Shown here piece by piece: positions 1 through 8,632 of a DNA stretch of 17,455 nt. Positions within the stretch are counted from its first letter, which is position 1; every line of letters begins with the position of its first letter. Source of the DNA: Amoebophrya sp. AT5.2. Lineage: Eukaryota; Sar; Dinophyceae; Syndiniales; Amoebophryaceae. The stretch covers positions 1-17,455 of the forward strand of contig RXOD01004885.1 of assembly GCA_005223375.1 (NCBI GenBank). The letters run 5' to 3'. The notes beneath the pieces are model-generated. The model saw only the letters and a list, made by a program, of their open reading frames with translations. It was not told the DNA's origin and searched no databases. The translations under genes and the position numbers were made by a program.

Positions 1-127
1 TATGGAGGGGGAGAATAGAAAATCACCCTATTGAAACCTATCAAAAAGTAGTAAATATAGTAGTATTTTTCCAACTTTTTTCATTAGTTTTCAGGAGGTG
101 AAATCCGGGCCCGAGCAAGCGCGGCGC

Positions 128-161
128 AAACCTCGCTGGTGGAAAAACCTCGCTGGTGGAA
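128..161. repeat. Exact 17-nt tandem duplication
   Basis: The unit aaacctcgctggtggaa occurs twice back to back (128-144 and 145-161) with no mismatch. Only two copies exist, so it is probably a replication-slippage duplication in intergenic DNA. Confidence 0.85.
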
Positions 162-1712
162 GTTGTGGTTTGCCAGGAGAAGTCCAACTTCACATCCCAT
201 CCCTGACACGAATCGAAGCGCGCCCCCCGACATCGACTGCGCACTGGCACGACAGACTGGCGCTCCCCGACCTACTGTGGCATAGGGCCACGTAAGCACG
301 GACAGGGAAGTTCACGACACGGGAGCGGGGATCTGAGATCAGGTACTTGATCATGTGCTGGCTGCTTCACATCTGATCCAGGTCCAACGGTGCCGCGGCA
401 CGTCCAAATTTTGCCACCTGATGTTGTGTTCACACTGCATCACTGTCTCTGACTGTTGACCGAATTCGGGGACGCACGTGCATCGTTCCGGATATTGATT
501 ATGCTGCCCGGCCACAGCCTGTTTGATTTCTCGGTAGGGTCGGTTCGGTTCTCTGCAGGCGGAAGCTTCAAAAGGTCGACATCGCACTTCCACTCTACAC
601 ATTGTCTCGCATCACATTCCGGGCTGGTAGTCTCATGTTTGGTTCAACGTCGGGGGCGGTACAAGTCACTTTTTCTTGCGCTAGCCGCCGCAGCCTAGGT
701 CAACAAGGTGCCTTTATTTTCGCCTTATCACTTCTTGAATTACTTTGCGATAGGTTAGTTGACTGCGACGGCCCTGCGCTTTTACTTCTACTTACTTTTA
801 CTATACATCACTGTGCACTATCAACAATTATACACGTACCACCCGCCGACGTGATTATACATTTTATGCTGCACGCATGAAGCGTGGCATGCATGGTGTC
901 CGCTGAGACAAGCATCAGTGCAGACAAAGTCTTCCATCAACTAGTCTATCGCGTCCATTATGCGTAAGCTACAATCCGAGCTATCAACAGCATATATAAA
1001 TAGAAATTGACACTACCAATACCGGGCTGTTGCGAGTCATAGTGTCCCAGGTGTCTAACGCACCCCCACGAATGGATAGCTGCAGATGCCGACCTAAAAT
1101 TTCGTCAAATGGTCGGGATGATTCAGCAGCCTGACTTTCTAAATCTAATCGCACTGCGTCACAAATGCCTGGATAGACGTATAGGGAATGGACACGGAAG
1201 AGATCCGAATGATGGGTAGCAAAACTGCGCACGCAACTGACTGTAACTAAATACGGTCCCACCCAACGATCAGGACGCAGGTCCGATCCGGAGGGCATCA
1301 GACATCAGATGATGAAGAGAAGTGCCATGCGCCAGGCGATCGCCAACCTTCCTATAGTCTCTAATGCACGTGGATACGCAGACGGAGTAAAAAATAAAAT
1401 CGGGCGACTACTAAATGGACGACAGATTTTTTACTTCACTGATGTAAGTCCCCATAACGCGCACCTTGAATATGGCCTATAGTGAGGCGATCTTTTTGTT
1501 TACGCTGGTTGATACATTGTGTTGAGCTTTGGTGCTAGGAGACTCACATCCAGATGAAGCGTATTATACCAGCCGCCACACATCCCAGTAGGATGCGAGC
1601 ACGTGTTGCAAGTTGATAGCTGAGGCTGTTTCTATACGTACTTCTACTCGCGCGGCTGTCACTAGGTACGACTACCGCGCCTCGACGTGCCCCAGTCCCC
1701 CCAACATGGAAT

Positions 1713-1742
1713 TAGCATCACGTCGGGTAGCATCACGTCGGG
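1713..1742. repeat. Exact 15-nt tandem duplication
   Basis: The unit tagcatcacgtcggg occurs twice in tandem and is followed by the first bases of a third copy (tag). It is intergenic and no function is apparent. Confidence 0.85.
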
Positions 1743-2219
1743 TAGCCGTAGCTGGGGCTACAACGTGATCACTGCACACCGTAGTTGCAACCCAGCCGTA
1801 GATACCACTACGAGCGGGCGGCTCCTCCTCTCGTTCTAGTCCTACTGACAGCCACACAAACAGCCTATCTCCTACTCGGTCACAAATAAACTAGATGCGC
1901 GTAAGTGTGTGTGGGGAGCCACTCTCCAAAATTCTACGCTCGCTTCCTACTCTCGAACGAAGAAACTAAAGAGAAGCAATGAGTGCTGAAGCTGTGCAAG
2001 GCAGTGCGATGTCTTTGTCGTCCTCATAGGTGTGGGTGACACAAGCGTAGTACAGCGACGCGCCACCACAATCTACAAGGGCAGACAAAGCATCAGTGCC
2101 GCCCATAGTCTATTCTACCACATCCTACTGCATCAAAGTTCAGTGAGTTCGTGAGCCGACTTCACACGCACTCACACCCTACTCTCACTAAAAAATTTTA
2201 CACCAGGTAGAGCAACAAC

Positions 2220-5200
2220 TTACTTCCGCTTTCCACCCTTCGCGCCGGTCTTGCCCTTGGACTTGTTCTTGCCCGTGGTGGACTTCTTCACGCAGTTCTT
2301 GTACTTGTCCTTGGCCTTCTGCACCGCCTCCACGGTCACGCCCCCCTTCTTGCCCGCCTTGGGTTTGGCCTTCTCCTTGAAGATCTGCTTCTCCGCCTCC
2401 TTCTTGGCCTTCTTGGACAGGGGCTCATTCCCGCACCCCTTGGAGGAGTTGCGCTTGGAGGAGCCGGCGGAGGTACCCTTGGAGGACGTGAGCAGCTCGC
2501 CCTCCCCAAGCTCCTCCGCGGTCGTGTCGAGCTTGTCGATCCCCGAGATCTCGCCGAAGAGGTCGCCGGAGCTCGTGTTGCGGCCCTTCTTGCCACCTGT
2601 TGTAGGAGAAATGAGTATGGGTACGGACGCAGGGGCAGCCACGAGTCGAACCTCAAGTCGAAAGGAGAGGCGCGACCACTGGTACTTGTGCTTGTAGTTC
2701 AAGTTGTAGTGCAAATTCTAAAAAGAAAAGTTGCCGATCGTGATCTTGTTCTTGATGTTGAAGTTGATAAGCCTGCGCCTGAAAATGAAGATGAACATGC
2801 AGACGCAGATGCACACGTGAGCATGAATATGCAAACAAGCAATTTCATCGACCAGTGGGAAAGGGTACCGGAGCTCGTGAACAGCGCCTTGCTTTGGATG
2901 TGGTCGATGATGCGGTCGGTCTTCTTGCGGTTGTGCTCGAGCATCGAGGCGGCGTACCGGCCCGGCATCTGCGCGTCGAACTCCAGCTGCTGGAAGAACA
3001 TGTCCTCATCCGGGTCCTCCGACGCGATGACGCCCCAGTACGCCAGGTTCTTGGACTCCAGCTCCTGCGCGTCCTTCTCCGAGGGGTGCTTCAGCTCCCC
3101 GCCGTTGAACACGGAGGTGCTGTGAGTGTGAACATACTCACCCCAGATGGCCGGGTAGAGCTCGGCGCGCCCGTACGTGACGCTCCCGTTCTTGAGCCGG
3201 TTGCTCACGGTGTTCTCCTCCAGGAAGCCGTCCTCGGCCTTCTTGAGGTCCTGCAGGATGTCCTCCTCGCCCTCCTGCAGCTCCTCGTCGGTGGCCTTCT
3301 CGCCCTGGTCCGCGAGGCACAGGCTCAACTTCTCCTCCACGCCGTCGAAGAAGCAGTCGAGCGGCGTATCGTTCTTGAACGCCATGGGGTACTTCGTGCG
3401 GACGCGGAAGGTGGACACGTGGCCGGCCGTCTGCCCCATCGGGACGCCCCCGCCCATCAACTTCGACGGGATGCACATGCTGAAGTCCTGTGAGCCGCAT
3501 CAGGAAAAGACTCATATACCAAGGCAAAGCGAATCACTACCAAATAGAAGCAGCAGCAGATGCACACGCAGATGAAGTTGAAGAAGAAGACGCCAGGGCT
3601 TAGATGTGTAGGTGCAGAAACGGAAGCCCCAACTAGGTCTTCGTCTTTAAGACCTACATACTGTAGGAGCTGTGCATGGGACTAGGTAGGGCTGCCGAGG
3701 CTGGAGCACATGACATAATTTTAGATTTTGGAGCACATAGTGGAAGAAGACGCCGCCGAGGCTGGAGCGATACATAGATGCACACATACATGTACACGCA
3801 GAGCGAGAACGTGAACGGAGAACCAAAAATTAAAATTAAAGGTGAGTCGAACCATGACGATCGGAACGAGGAGCACGTCGTAGTTCTCAGCAGTGACCGG
3901 CACAGAGGACGCCTGCCAGCAGTGCCACAGCTGGTGGCCCTGGACACAGCGGAGCAGCCCCGGGTCCGTGGTCGTGCTCTCGAAGAACAGCGGCATCTTG
4001 ATGGGGACCACGGAGCCCTTGATCAAGTTGCACTCCGTCTCGAACATCAGCTCCAGCGAGTCGTCGGTGTACTCGTAGAAGGAGCGGTCCACCTCCAGGC
4101 TCTCGACCTTCATCGTGAACTCGCGCTGCCCCATCTTCACCTTCGCGTACTTGGTCTCCTGCGCGATGCGGTTCTTGTCCTCCATCTCGGTGCGGAACTT
4201 CTTGTGGCGCTCCTCCATCTGCTCCACGGCCTTTGCGGAGGACTTGTTGTGCTCCTTCACCTCAGCCATGTGATACTTCACATCCTGCGGCCACTCGATG
4301 TCGTCGTCGTCCACGTCGCTGTCGGAGCTGAGCAGCTCAACGCTCTGGGCCGCGCACCGCTTCTTCTCGCGCTTCTGCACCCTGTCCTTCTCCTTCAAGT
4401 GGGTCTTCTTGGCCTTCTTCAAGGCCTTGCTCAGCTCCTTCGTGCGCTTGGCGTTCTCCTCGTTCAGCGTCTTCAGCTCCAGCTTCTGCGACTTGATCAG
4501 GCCGGCCAGGATGTCCTTCGCGGTCTTCTGCGCGTCCGACGCGACGTTCAGTCTGCTTCACGACGCCATTGACCACCATATCGTTGCTCAAGCGGGCGAG
4601 GACCTTGGAGTTCAGCTTGACCTTCAGCCGCGCGAGGGCGTCCTGCTGCTTCAGCTCGCACGCAGTCTTGACGCTGCTGGTGCCCGCCCAGTGCACATCG
4701 TCGACACCCATCGTGGTCGGGGTGCCGTACATCGCGGTGATGCAGTTGGCGCACCGTCCGAGCAGTTGCTGGCGCATCGACTGGTCAACCTGCTCCTGCC
4801 GGCTCAGGATGTACCAGAAATCGAACTCCAGCGGGATGTCGCGCGGATGGGTCGCGGTCGGCATCTATAAATGTAAATACATGCTCATGTTGTTGTCGGT
4901 GCAAGTGCGTGTGCATCTACATGCACAAGCGCATCGGCATCCGCCTCCACATATAAATGTTTCCATATCCCTAACCCTAGCCCTAGGAGTAGGAGCCTAG
5001 GACTAGGTCCTAGTCCTAGACTAGGAGTAGGACTAGGCGTAGTATGACAAGGACTAGAAGTAGGCCTGGGCGTGAGTGTAGAACAAGGGGCAGCATATGC
5101 TGTTCCTGGAGCTGATGTTGAGCCTGATCCTGAACCAACAGGAACAGCAAGTACGAGGAACAACAGTTGCGCGGCAACTAAATGGCACGGCTCCGGGAAG

Positions 5201-7686
5201 GGGAGCGAGTGCTTGTTGTTGTGAGAGAAACAATGATTAGGGAGGTCCTGGAGGTGTAGGCATCATTTTCATTGCAGCAGTAGTTGTTCTCATTTCCGTC
5301 TGGCAGTGATTCATGTCCATTACTGGTTCAAGCAACCGTGCGTAATCATTCTCATCACCATGATGTGCCACATCTTGGTGGGCCGCTCCGGGTGCTGCGT
5401 GTTCACCATCTGCAGTCGCGTGGAGGTTGGCTGCGACGTGATCAAGGCGCGCTTGTTCTCCGCGGTGAGGATGGCCAGCTTGATGAGGCCTGCGACCTGC
5501 TCCACGAAGTACACGAAGACCTGGCCGGAAGGCTTGAAACCGGTATCCGGCCAGTTCATCGCGATCAGGTGGAGGAGCTGGGACGCGTACTCGTACGTGA
5601 CGCTCACGCGCGGCGCTCGCAGGCTCAGGATGCAGAACGCGCAGAGGAAGGCGTCGCGCAGCTCCTTGCTGTAGCTCTTCATCTGCAGGGGGTTGATCAC
5701 CGTCTTGTGCTTGTTCGAGAACTTCGCGCAGTCCCCCTTCTGCCAGTATTCCTTGGCGACCAGTTTCCAGCAGGTCGAGAGGTTCCAGCCCTCCCTGTCC
5801 GCCTGGCAGATCAAATCCACCTCTGCCAGGTTGGTCATGTTGGGGCACTGGTTCTGTGATGGGTGGGCTGACGGAGAATTTATTTCTCGCTGGCACAACG
5901 AACTATGGAGGATGTGAGATACACTTCTACAAATGCAAACAAGTTCTGATGATCCGCTCGTCCACGTCCACGTCCAGGTTCAAAATTCTAAAAATCTGTA
6001 GCCGTTGGTGCTGCTGTAGGTTTAGGCATAGGGATAGGCATAGTGCGTCACTGTAGTAGTAGTCGTCCAAAATGCTTACCCTGATGTGTTCTTCGCGGGA
6101 GCAGTTCGCGCCGCCGTTCGCGTCGGCCTTCTTGAAGTTCGCTTGGGCCCTGTAGTATATGTGTATGAGATTGAAAATCAATAGCAGCAGGAGTTGGTGT
6201 TGGAATACTGATGTGAATATAAACCCTAACCGTGGCCGCCGAGGTCGGGGCGACAGCCTTAAGGTTAAGCCTGATGGGCGATGCCCAAGACCTAGCCTTG
6301 GGAGAACCAGAACTAGCAATAAATTCTTTTGTATCAGTCTCACTACGTGTCTGCCTGTCGGTGCCCAACCACAGCTACAATGGAGGAAAGCATTACAGCC
6401 GGAGTTCTTACGATTCGAGACGCAAAACGATTTGCCGTCCACATCGAGAAGACGCTCACCGTGACTAATACGACCACGGAGTCGCGAAAAAAGCGATCGC
6501 AAGGGAAAGCTAGTGGCAACGGAAGAGCTGCCGGGACTCAGAAAGCGGTATCGCCGGCGAAGAGCAAGCCCAAGGGCCAGGCCGTGCCTGGTCGAGGCCC
6601 TCGTGGGGTCAAAAGCCGGAAGGGAGTCAATGCCAAGCCCAAAGGTCGGAAGGCAGTAACTAAGCCTAACGCCAAGTCGAAGTCCTTGAACAAGTCGAAA
6701 TCCACGGCGGCATGCAAAAGAGCCGCCGGCGTGCTTACCAAGGTCACCCGGACGCACCGACTAGGCGCTATTCGGGCGCGGCTGAAATGGACTATTGCGA
6801 TGATTACTGGTAGGCGCGGAATGGACGTTCGCATGCTGAATTTGAATGATTTGTTAGTGGACGACAAGAAGCAAGCGACTCATGTCCGCATTGGGGACTC
6901 TAAGATCGCGGCCTACCGGAAGAAAAAGGCGCCAGCCACAACTAGCGCCCGCGGTAAATTAGTTTGGCTGAAGTGTAGCTGCGAGCCTGACACGCTCAAG
7001 TGGGTGAGGAGCGCACTTGAGTATTTGAAGGAGAGAGCGGCCAAGCCTAACGAGCAATGCTTCCCCTACAAAGCAAGTGACCCCACCCGCGGGTTCGAAG
7101 CTTACGCGAAAGTAATACGGAAAGCCCGCGCATCATTCAAAACGCTGGATAAGTTCTCCTGCAGGGCGGACCAGATTCGCAGTCATTCATCCCGCCGCAG
7201 TTTCGTGACGCACCTTCACAAAAAAGGGGTGCCGCTAGAATCTATTGCCGTCTACACTGGCCACAAGGACATTGAGACGCTGCGGCGCTACATCGAAACT
7301 GGTGCGGAGTACGCCTGCGAGTGTCACAAGGAGCTGAAATTCTAGAGCTAGTGATAGCAGTAGCACTAGCAGCTAAACGCTACCGGGGGTAGACGTCGAA
7401 CTTGTCGATGTAGGTGGCGGACATGGCCTGGCGACCGGCGTTGCAGATCTGGATCATCTCGCGCCGCAACTCCCCGACGCCGAGTCCCTCCGTGTCGAAA
7501 CTTTCGTTCAGGATCACGATCTGAGATGATGGAAAATAGTTGAGTCTGAACGTGAATCGGAACGCAGGCGACGTTAGTGTTGTGCTTGTAGTTGTGCGTC
7601 TGACTCTAGAACTAGAACTATAGGTCGTAGAAGACAAGGACAACTTGCAGCAGGGAATCATGCTGCTGCAGTTGGGCGGAAGACAT
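2220..7686 (-). CDS. Seven-exon gene for an unrecognised ~916-aa protein with coiled-coil-like middle and basic tail
   Basis: I do not recognise the family. Proposed exons on the minus strand are 7686-7645, 7520-7384, 6149-6080, 5853-5359, 4864-3853, 3487-2869 and 2596-2220. All introns are GT-AG and every junction keeps phase, including two split codons (CG|G between exons 2 and 3, G|GT between exons 6 and 7). That agreement is the main support for the model. The start is the ATG at 7686 (MSSAQLQQHDSLLQ), joined at phase 0 to IVILNESFDTEG. Exon 4 is Cys/Trp-containing and looks folded. Exon 5 carries a charged, coiled-coil-like stretch (runs of K/E, then SSDSDVDDDDIEW) and ends in more ordered sequence. 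Exon 6 continues this. Exon 7 is a lysine/glycine-rich tail ending KGGKRK, which may be a nuclear or nucleic-acid-binding tail. Exon 5 needs one base skipped near 4553 to stay open. No signal peptide or membrane segment is evident. Donors of introns 1 and 5 (GTTGTC, GTTCGA) are weak, so those edges may shift. Confidence 0.72.
2597..2868 (-). other. Intron 6 of the seven-exon gene
   Basis: The intron runs from donor G|GTACCC to acceptor CAACAG|GTGGC and splits a glycine codon (G|GT). It contains a degenerate 6-nt-periodic tract around 2746-2830 (plus strand: gatgttgaagttgat, gacgcagatgcacac). Retention would continue the frame a short way and then hit stops in both flanking frames. Confidence 0.75.
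3488..3852 (-). other. Intron 5 of the seven-exon gene, with internal direct repeats
   Basis: The acceptor GGCTCACAG|GACTTC is strong. The donor ATG|GTTCGA is inferred from phase 0 and the loss of coding character. The 14-mer gccgaggctggagc occurs at 3694-3707 and 3755-3768, and ggagcacat also recurs between them. The 12-mer gaagaagacgcc occurs near 3580 and 3742. The intron therefore seems built from duplicated short segments. Confidence 0.65.
4865..5358 (-). other. Intron 4 of the seven-exon gene
   Basis: The acceptor is TTTATAG|ATGCCG. The donor is placed at ATG|GTGATG on the basis of phase 0 and the end of coding-like sequence. At 494 nt it is the second longest intron of this gene. It holds a CTAG-rich degenerate block (4969-5040) and the periodic run gcatcggcatccgcc near 4931. 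The donor is the less certain edge. Confidence 0.65.
4969..5040. repeat. CCCTAA/CCTAGG-type degenerate tandem repeat inside an intron
   Basis: The block begins with telomere-like ccctaaccctagccctag, then degenerates into alternating ggactag, gtcctag and gagtag words, giving a locally self-complementary tract. It lies in intron 4 and is far too short and irregular to be a telomere end. Interstitial telomere-like sequence or simple intronic repeat are both possible. Confidence 0.7.
5854..6079 (-). other. Intron 3 of the seven-exon gene
   Basis: The donor AGG|GTAAGC and acceptor CATCACAG|AACCAG are both close to consensus and join at phase 0 (…EEHIR / NQCPNM…). The intron contains a 6-nt-periodic run (plus strand: aggcatagggataggcatag near 6023-6042), similar in style to the runs in introns 4 and 6. 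Confidence 0.8.
6150..7383 (-). mobile_element. 1,234-nt intron 2 of the seven-exon gene, carrying an opposite-strand tyrosine recombinase
   Basis: The donor CCCCG|GTAGCG and acceptor ATACTACAG|GGCCC bound this stretch. The split codon CG|G rebuilds arginine and links …DKFDVYP to AQANFKKADANGG. If unspliced, the exon runs straight into TAG at the donor. The intron is several times longer than its neighbours because it contains a complete recombinase ORF (6380-7345, plus strand) whose stop lies only 37 nt from the donor. About 230 nt lie between the acceptor side and the recombinase ATG. I see no convincing long terminal inverted repeats or target duplication by eye. Calling the whole intron a mobile element is an inference from the gene it carries. 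Confidence 0.6.
6380..7345 (+). CDS. Tyrosine recombinase/integrase nested inside an intron
   Basis: The protein is 321 aa from the ATG at 6380; an in-frame upstream extension lacks a convincing start. The C-terminal half has the tyrosine-recombinase signature in order: T-G-R-R-x-x-D (catalytic Arg146), a K-rich beta-hairpin (about 181-193), H-S-S-R (His269, Arg272), G-H (His295) and R-R-Y (Tyr304, the nucleophile). The final spacing, H-x-x-R then G-H then Y within about 35 residues, is typical of phage-type and Crypton/DIRS-type recombinases. Such enzymes cut and rejoin DNA through a 3'-phosphotyrosine. Residues about 31-115 are Lys/Arg/Gly/Pro-rich and histone-H1-like, and I see no clear SAM-like core-binding domain. 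The ORF is intact with all catalytic residues, suggesting recent or continuing activity. It lies antisense within the intron of the flanking gene, so the host transcript would carry its complement. Confidence 0.88.
   Translation: MEESITAGVLTIRDAKRFAVHIEKTLTVTNTTTESRKKRSQGKASGNGRAAGTQKAVSPAKSKPKGQAVPGRGPRGVKSRKGVNAKPKGRKAVTKPNAKSKSLNKSKSTAACKRAAGVLTKVTRTHRLGAIRARLKWTIAMITGRRGMDVRMLNLNDLLVDDKKQATHVRIGDSKIAAYRKKKAPATTSARGKLVWLKCSCEPDTLKWVRSALEYLKERAAKPNEQCFPYKASDPTRGFEAYAKVIRKARASFKTLDKFSCRADQIRSHSSRRSFVTHLHKKGVPLESIAVYTGHKDIETLRRYIETGAEYACECHKELKF
7521..7644 (-). other. Intron 1 of the seven-exon gene
   Basis: The acceptor CATCATCTCAG|ATCGTG is strong. The donor CAA|GTTGTC is weak but gives phase 0 and links a short ATG-initiated first exon to coding-like sequence. 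An alternative is an upstream exon near 7775-7830 ending at a better donor (T|GTGAGT). That one breaks phase with exon 2, so I prefer this model. Confidence 0.5.
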
Positions 7687-7741
7687 GATGGGTCGCGCGC
7701 TTGTGCTATCGATCGGAAAGAAGCAAAAGTAACCCAAAAGT

Positions 7742-8095
7742 ATGAGCACTGCGGCGGAGCGAAGACCTCCACTCACAATGATCACGGCTCTGGGCCAGCA
7801 TCACAACACGCGTTGGCTACAGCGTGTGAATGATGCGACTTTTACTTCTTTGCGAGCGATAGAGCAAGAGCGAGCACATCCCTCCGGTGCAGGCGAAGCC
7901 CGCAACTGCAGCAGCATGACAATAGGTAGGCTGCTCATGTTTCTTGTTTTCGTGGTCATCTTCGGTTGGTACATGCACATCACAAAATTTGCGGACACTT
8001 CCATCGTCACTGCGTCTGTTGTTATACTCTTCATCATCACTTACTTCACACTTCACAACCACAAAGTGCTCGCACTCGAGCACGCTGTGCATTAG
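7742..8095 (+). CDS. Doubtful small ORF with two hydrophobic helices
   Basis: This 117-codon frame has a polar N-terminal half, then two hydrophobic stretches (about residues 61-80, IGRLLMFLVFVVIFGWYMHI, and 87-103) separated by a short polar loop. That is the pattern of a small two-pass membrane protein. It would be transcribed away from the seven-exon gene, with only 55 nt between the two start codons. The other strand is also open over parts of it, and codon character is not distinctive. No family is recognised. It could equally be a chance frame or the 5' untranslated region of a neighbour. Confidence 0.25.
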   Translation: MSTAAERRPPLTMITALGQHHNTRWLQRVNDATFTSLRAIEQERAHPSGAGEARNCSSMTIGRLLMFLVFVVIFGWYMHITKFADTSIVTASVVILFIITYFTLHNHKVLALEHAVH

Positions 8096-8632
8096 ACAGA
8101 GCGCTGAGGCCGTTGACGTTGTTCCATAAGCTATTTCTTGTTGTCGCTAACGTAGTCGCACTTGTAGTTATCGTTCGTTGTCATTTGATCAATCAAAAGC
8201 GAATGAAGATGAAGTGCATTGAGGCACTGTAGACATTGCGCATAGTTCTACCGATAACACTATAGCAACAGGACTGCCACAGGCGCAGCTGCCCTGCACG
8301 AGTATCATACGGCGCAACAGGTGCTGGTAGTGCCGCATAGAGATACAGTTGTAGGCGGTGGTGTTTGTACATGTAGGGCACGGCGTCACATAATCTGACT
8401 GCATCACTGTAGCACGTCACGCTGCTGCTCCCCATCCCGACGAGCTACAGCCTACTCTTTGCTACGCCTAAAGTAAATGTCAGTCAGCAGAAGGAACAAT
8501 ATCGGACCTCCGCAGCGATCGCTGGATAGTTGACTTTGTTCCAAGTACCTACGCAAGCAGAGGCTTCCTCAGATCGTCGTGCGAATTAATGTCGCTCTTT
8601 AGATTTTTCTGCAGCTGAATGTGGCAACTAGA
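8096..8632. other. Intergenic region, no supported gene
   Basis: The stretch lies downstream of the stop at 8633 of the minus-strand gene. It has only short conflicting frames of up to about 80 codons and no RNA gene or repeat that I can recognise. Confidence 0.55.

Larger units (their letters stand above)
1..2219. other. Intergenic region, no supported gene
   Basis: This 2.2-kb stretch follows the stop codon of the minus-strand gene that ends at 2220. Open frames on both strands are all under about 105 codons, have scrambled composition (rich in Cys, Arg, Ser and His) and overlap one another, so I call none of them genes. I saw no tRNA, rRNA or spliced-leader-like sequence by eye. It is less GC-rich than the exons. 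Two exact short tandem duplications are listed separately. Confidence 0.6.

Noticed and set aside
1745..1770. gccgtag… sequence as a dinoflagellate spliced-leader remnant
   Set aside because: Only the first few bases resemble the spliced leader and the rest does not match.
2855..3493. 212-codon plus-strand ORF opposite exon 6
   Set aside because: It is an antisense shadow with Leu/Val/Arg-biased composition. The minus strand has the phase-consistent splice structure.
3778..4572. 264-codon plus-strand ORF opposite exon 5 of the seven-exon gene
   Set aside because: It is rich in Leu, Val, His and Arg in the way expected from the complement of a Lys/Glu/Asp-rich GC-biased exon. It also spans the intron boundary at 3852.
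6150..7383. Terminal inverted repeats at the ends of the recombinase-bearing intron
   Set aside because: Beyond a shared GTAG near each end I could not find convincing complementary ends or a target duplication by eye. This needs computation.
7775..7823. Alternative first exon of the seven-exon gene ending at a near-consensus GTGAGT donor
   Set aside because: The only open frame (…VVMLAQSRDH) leaves phase 1 at that donor, which does not match the phase-0 acceptor of exon 2. The ATG-bearing exon at 7686-7645 does match.
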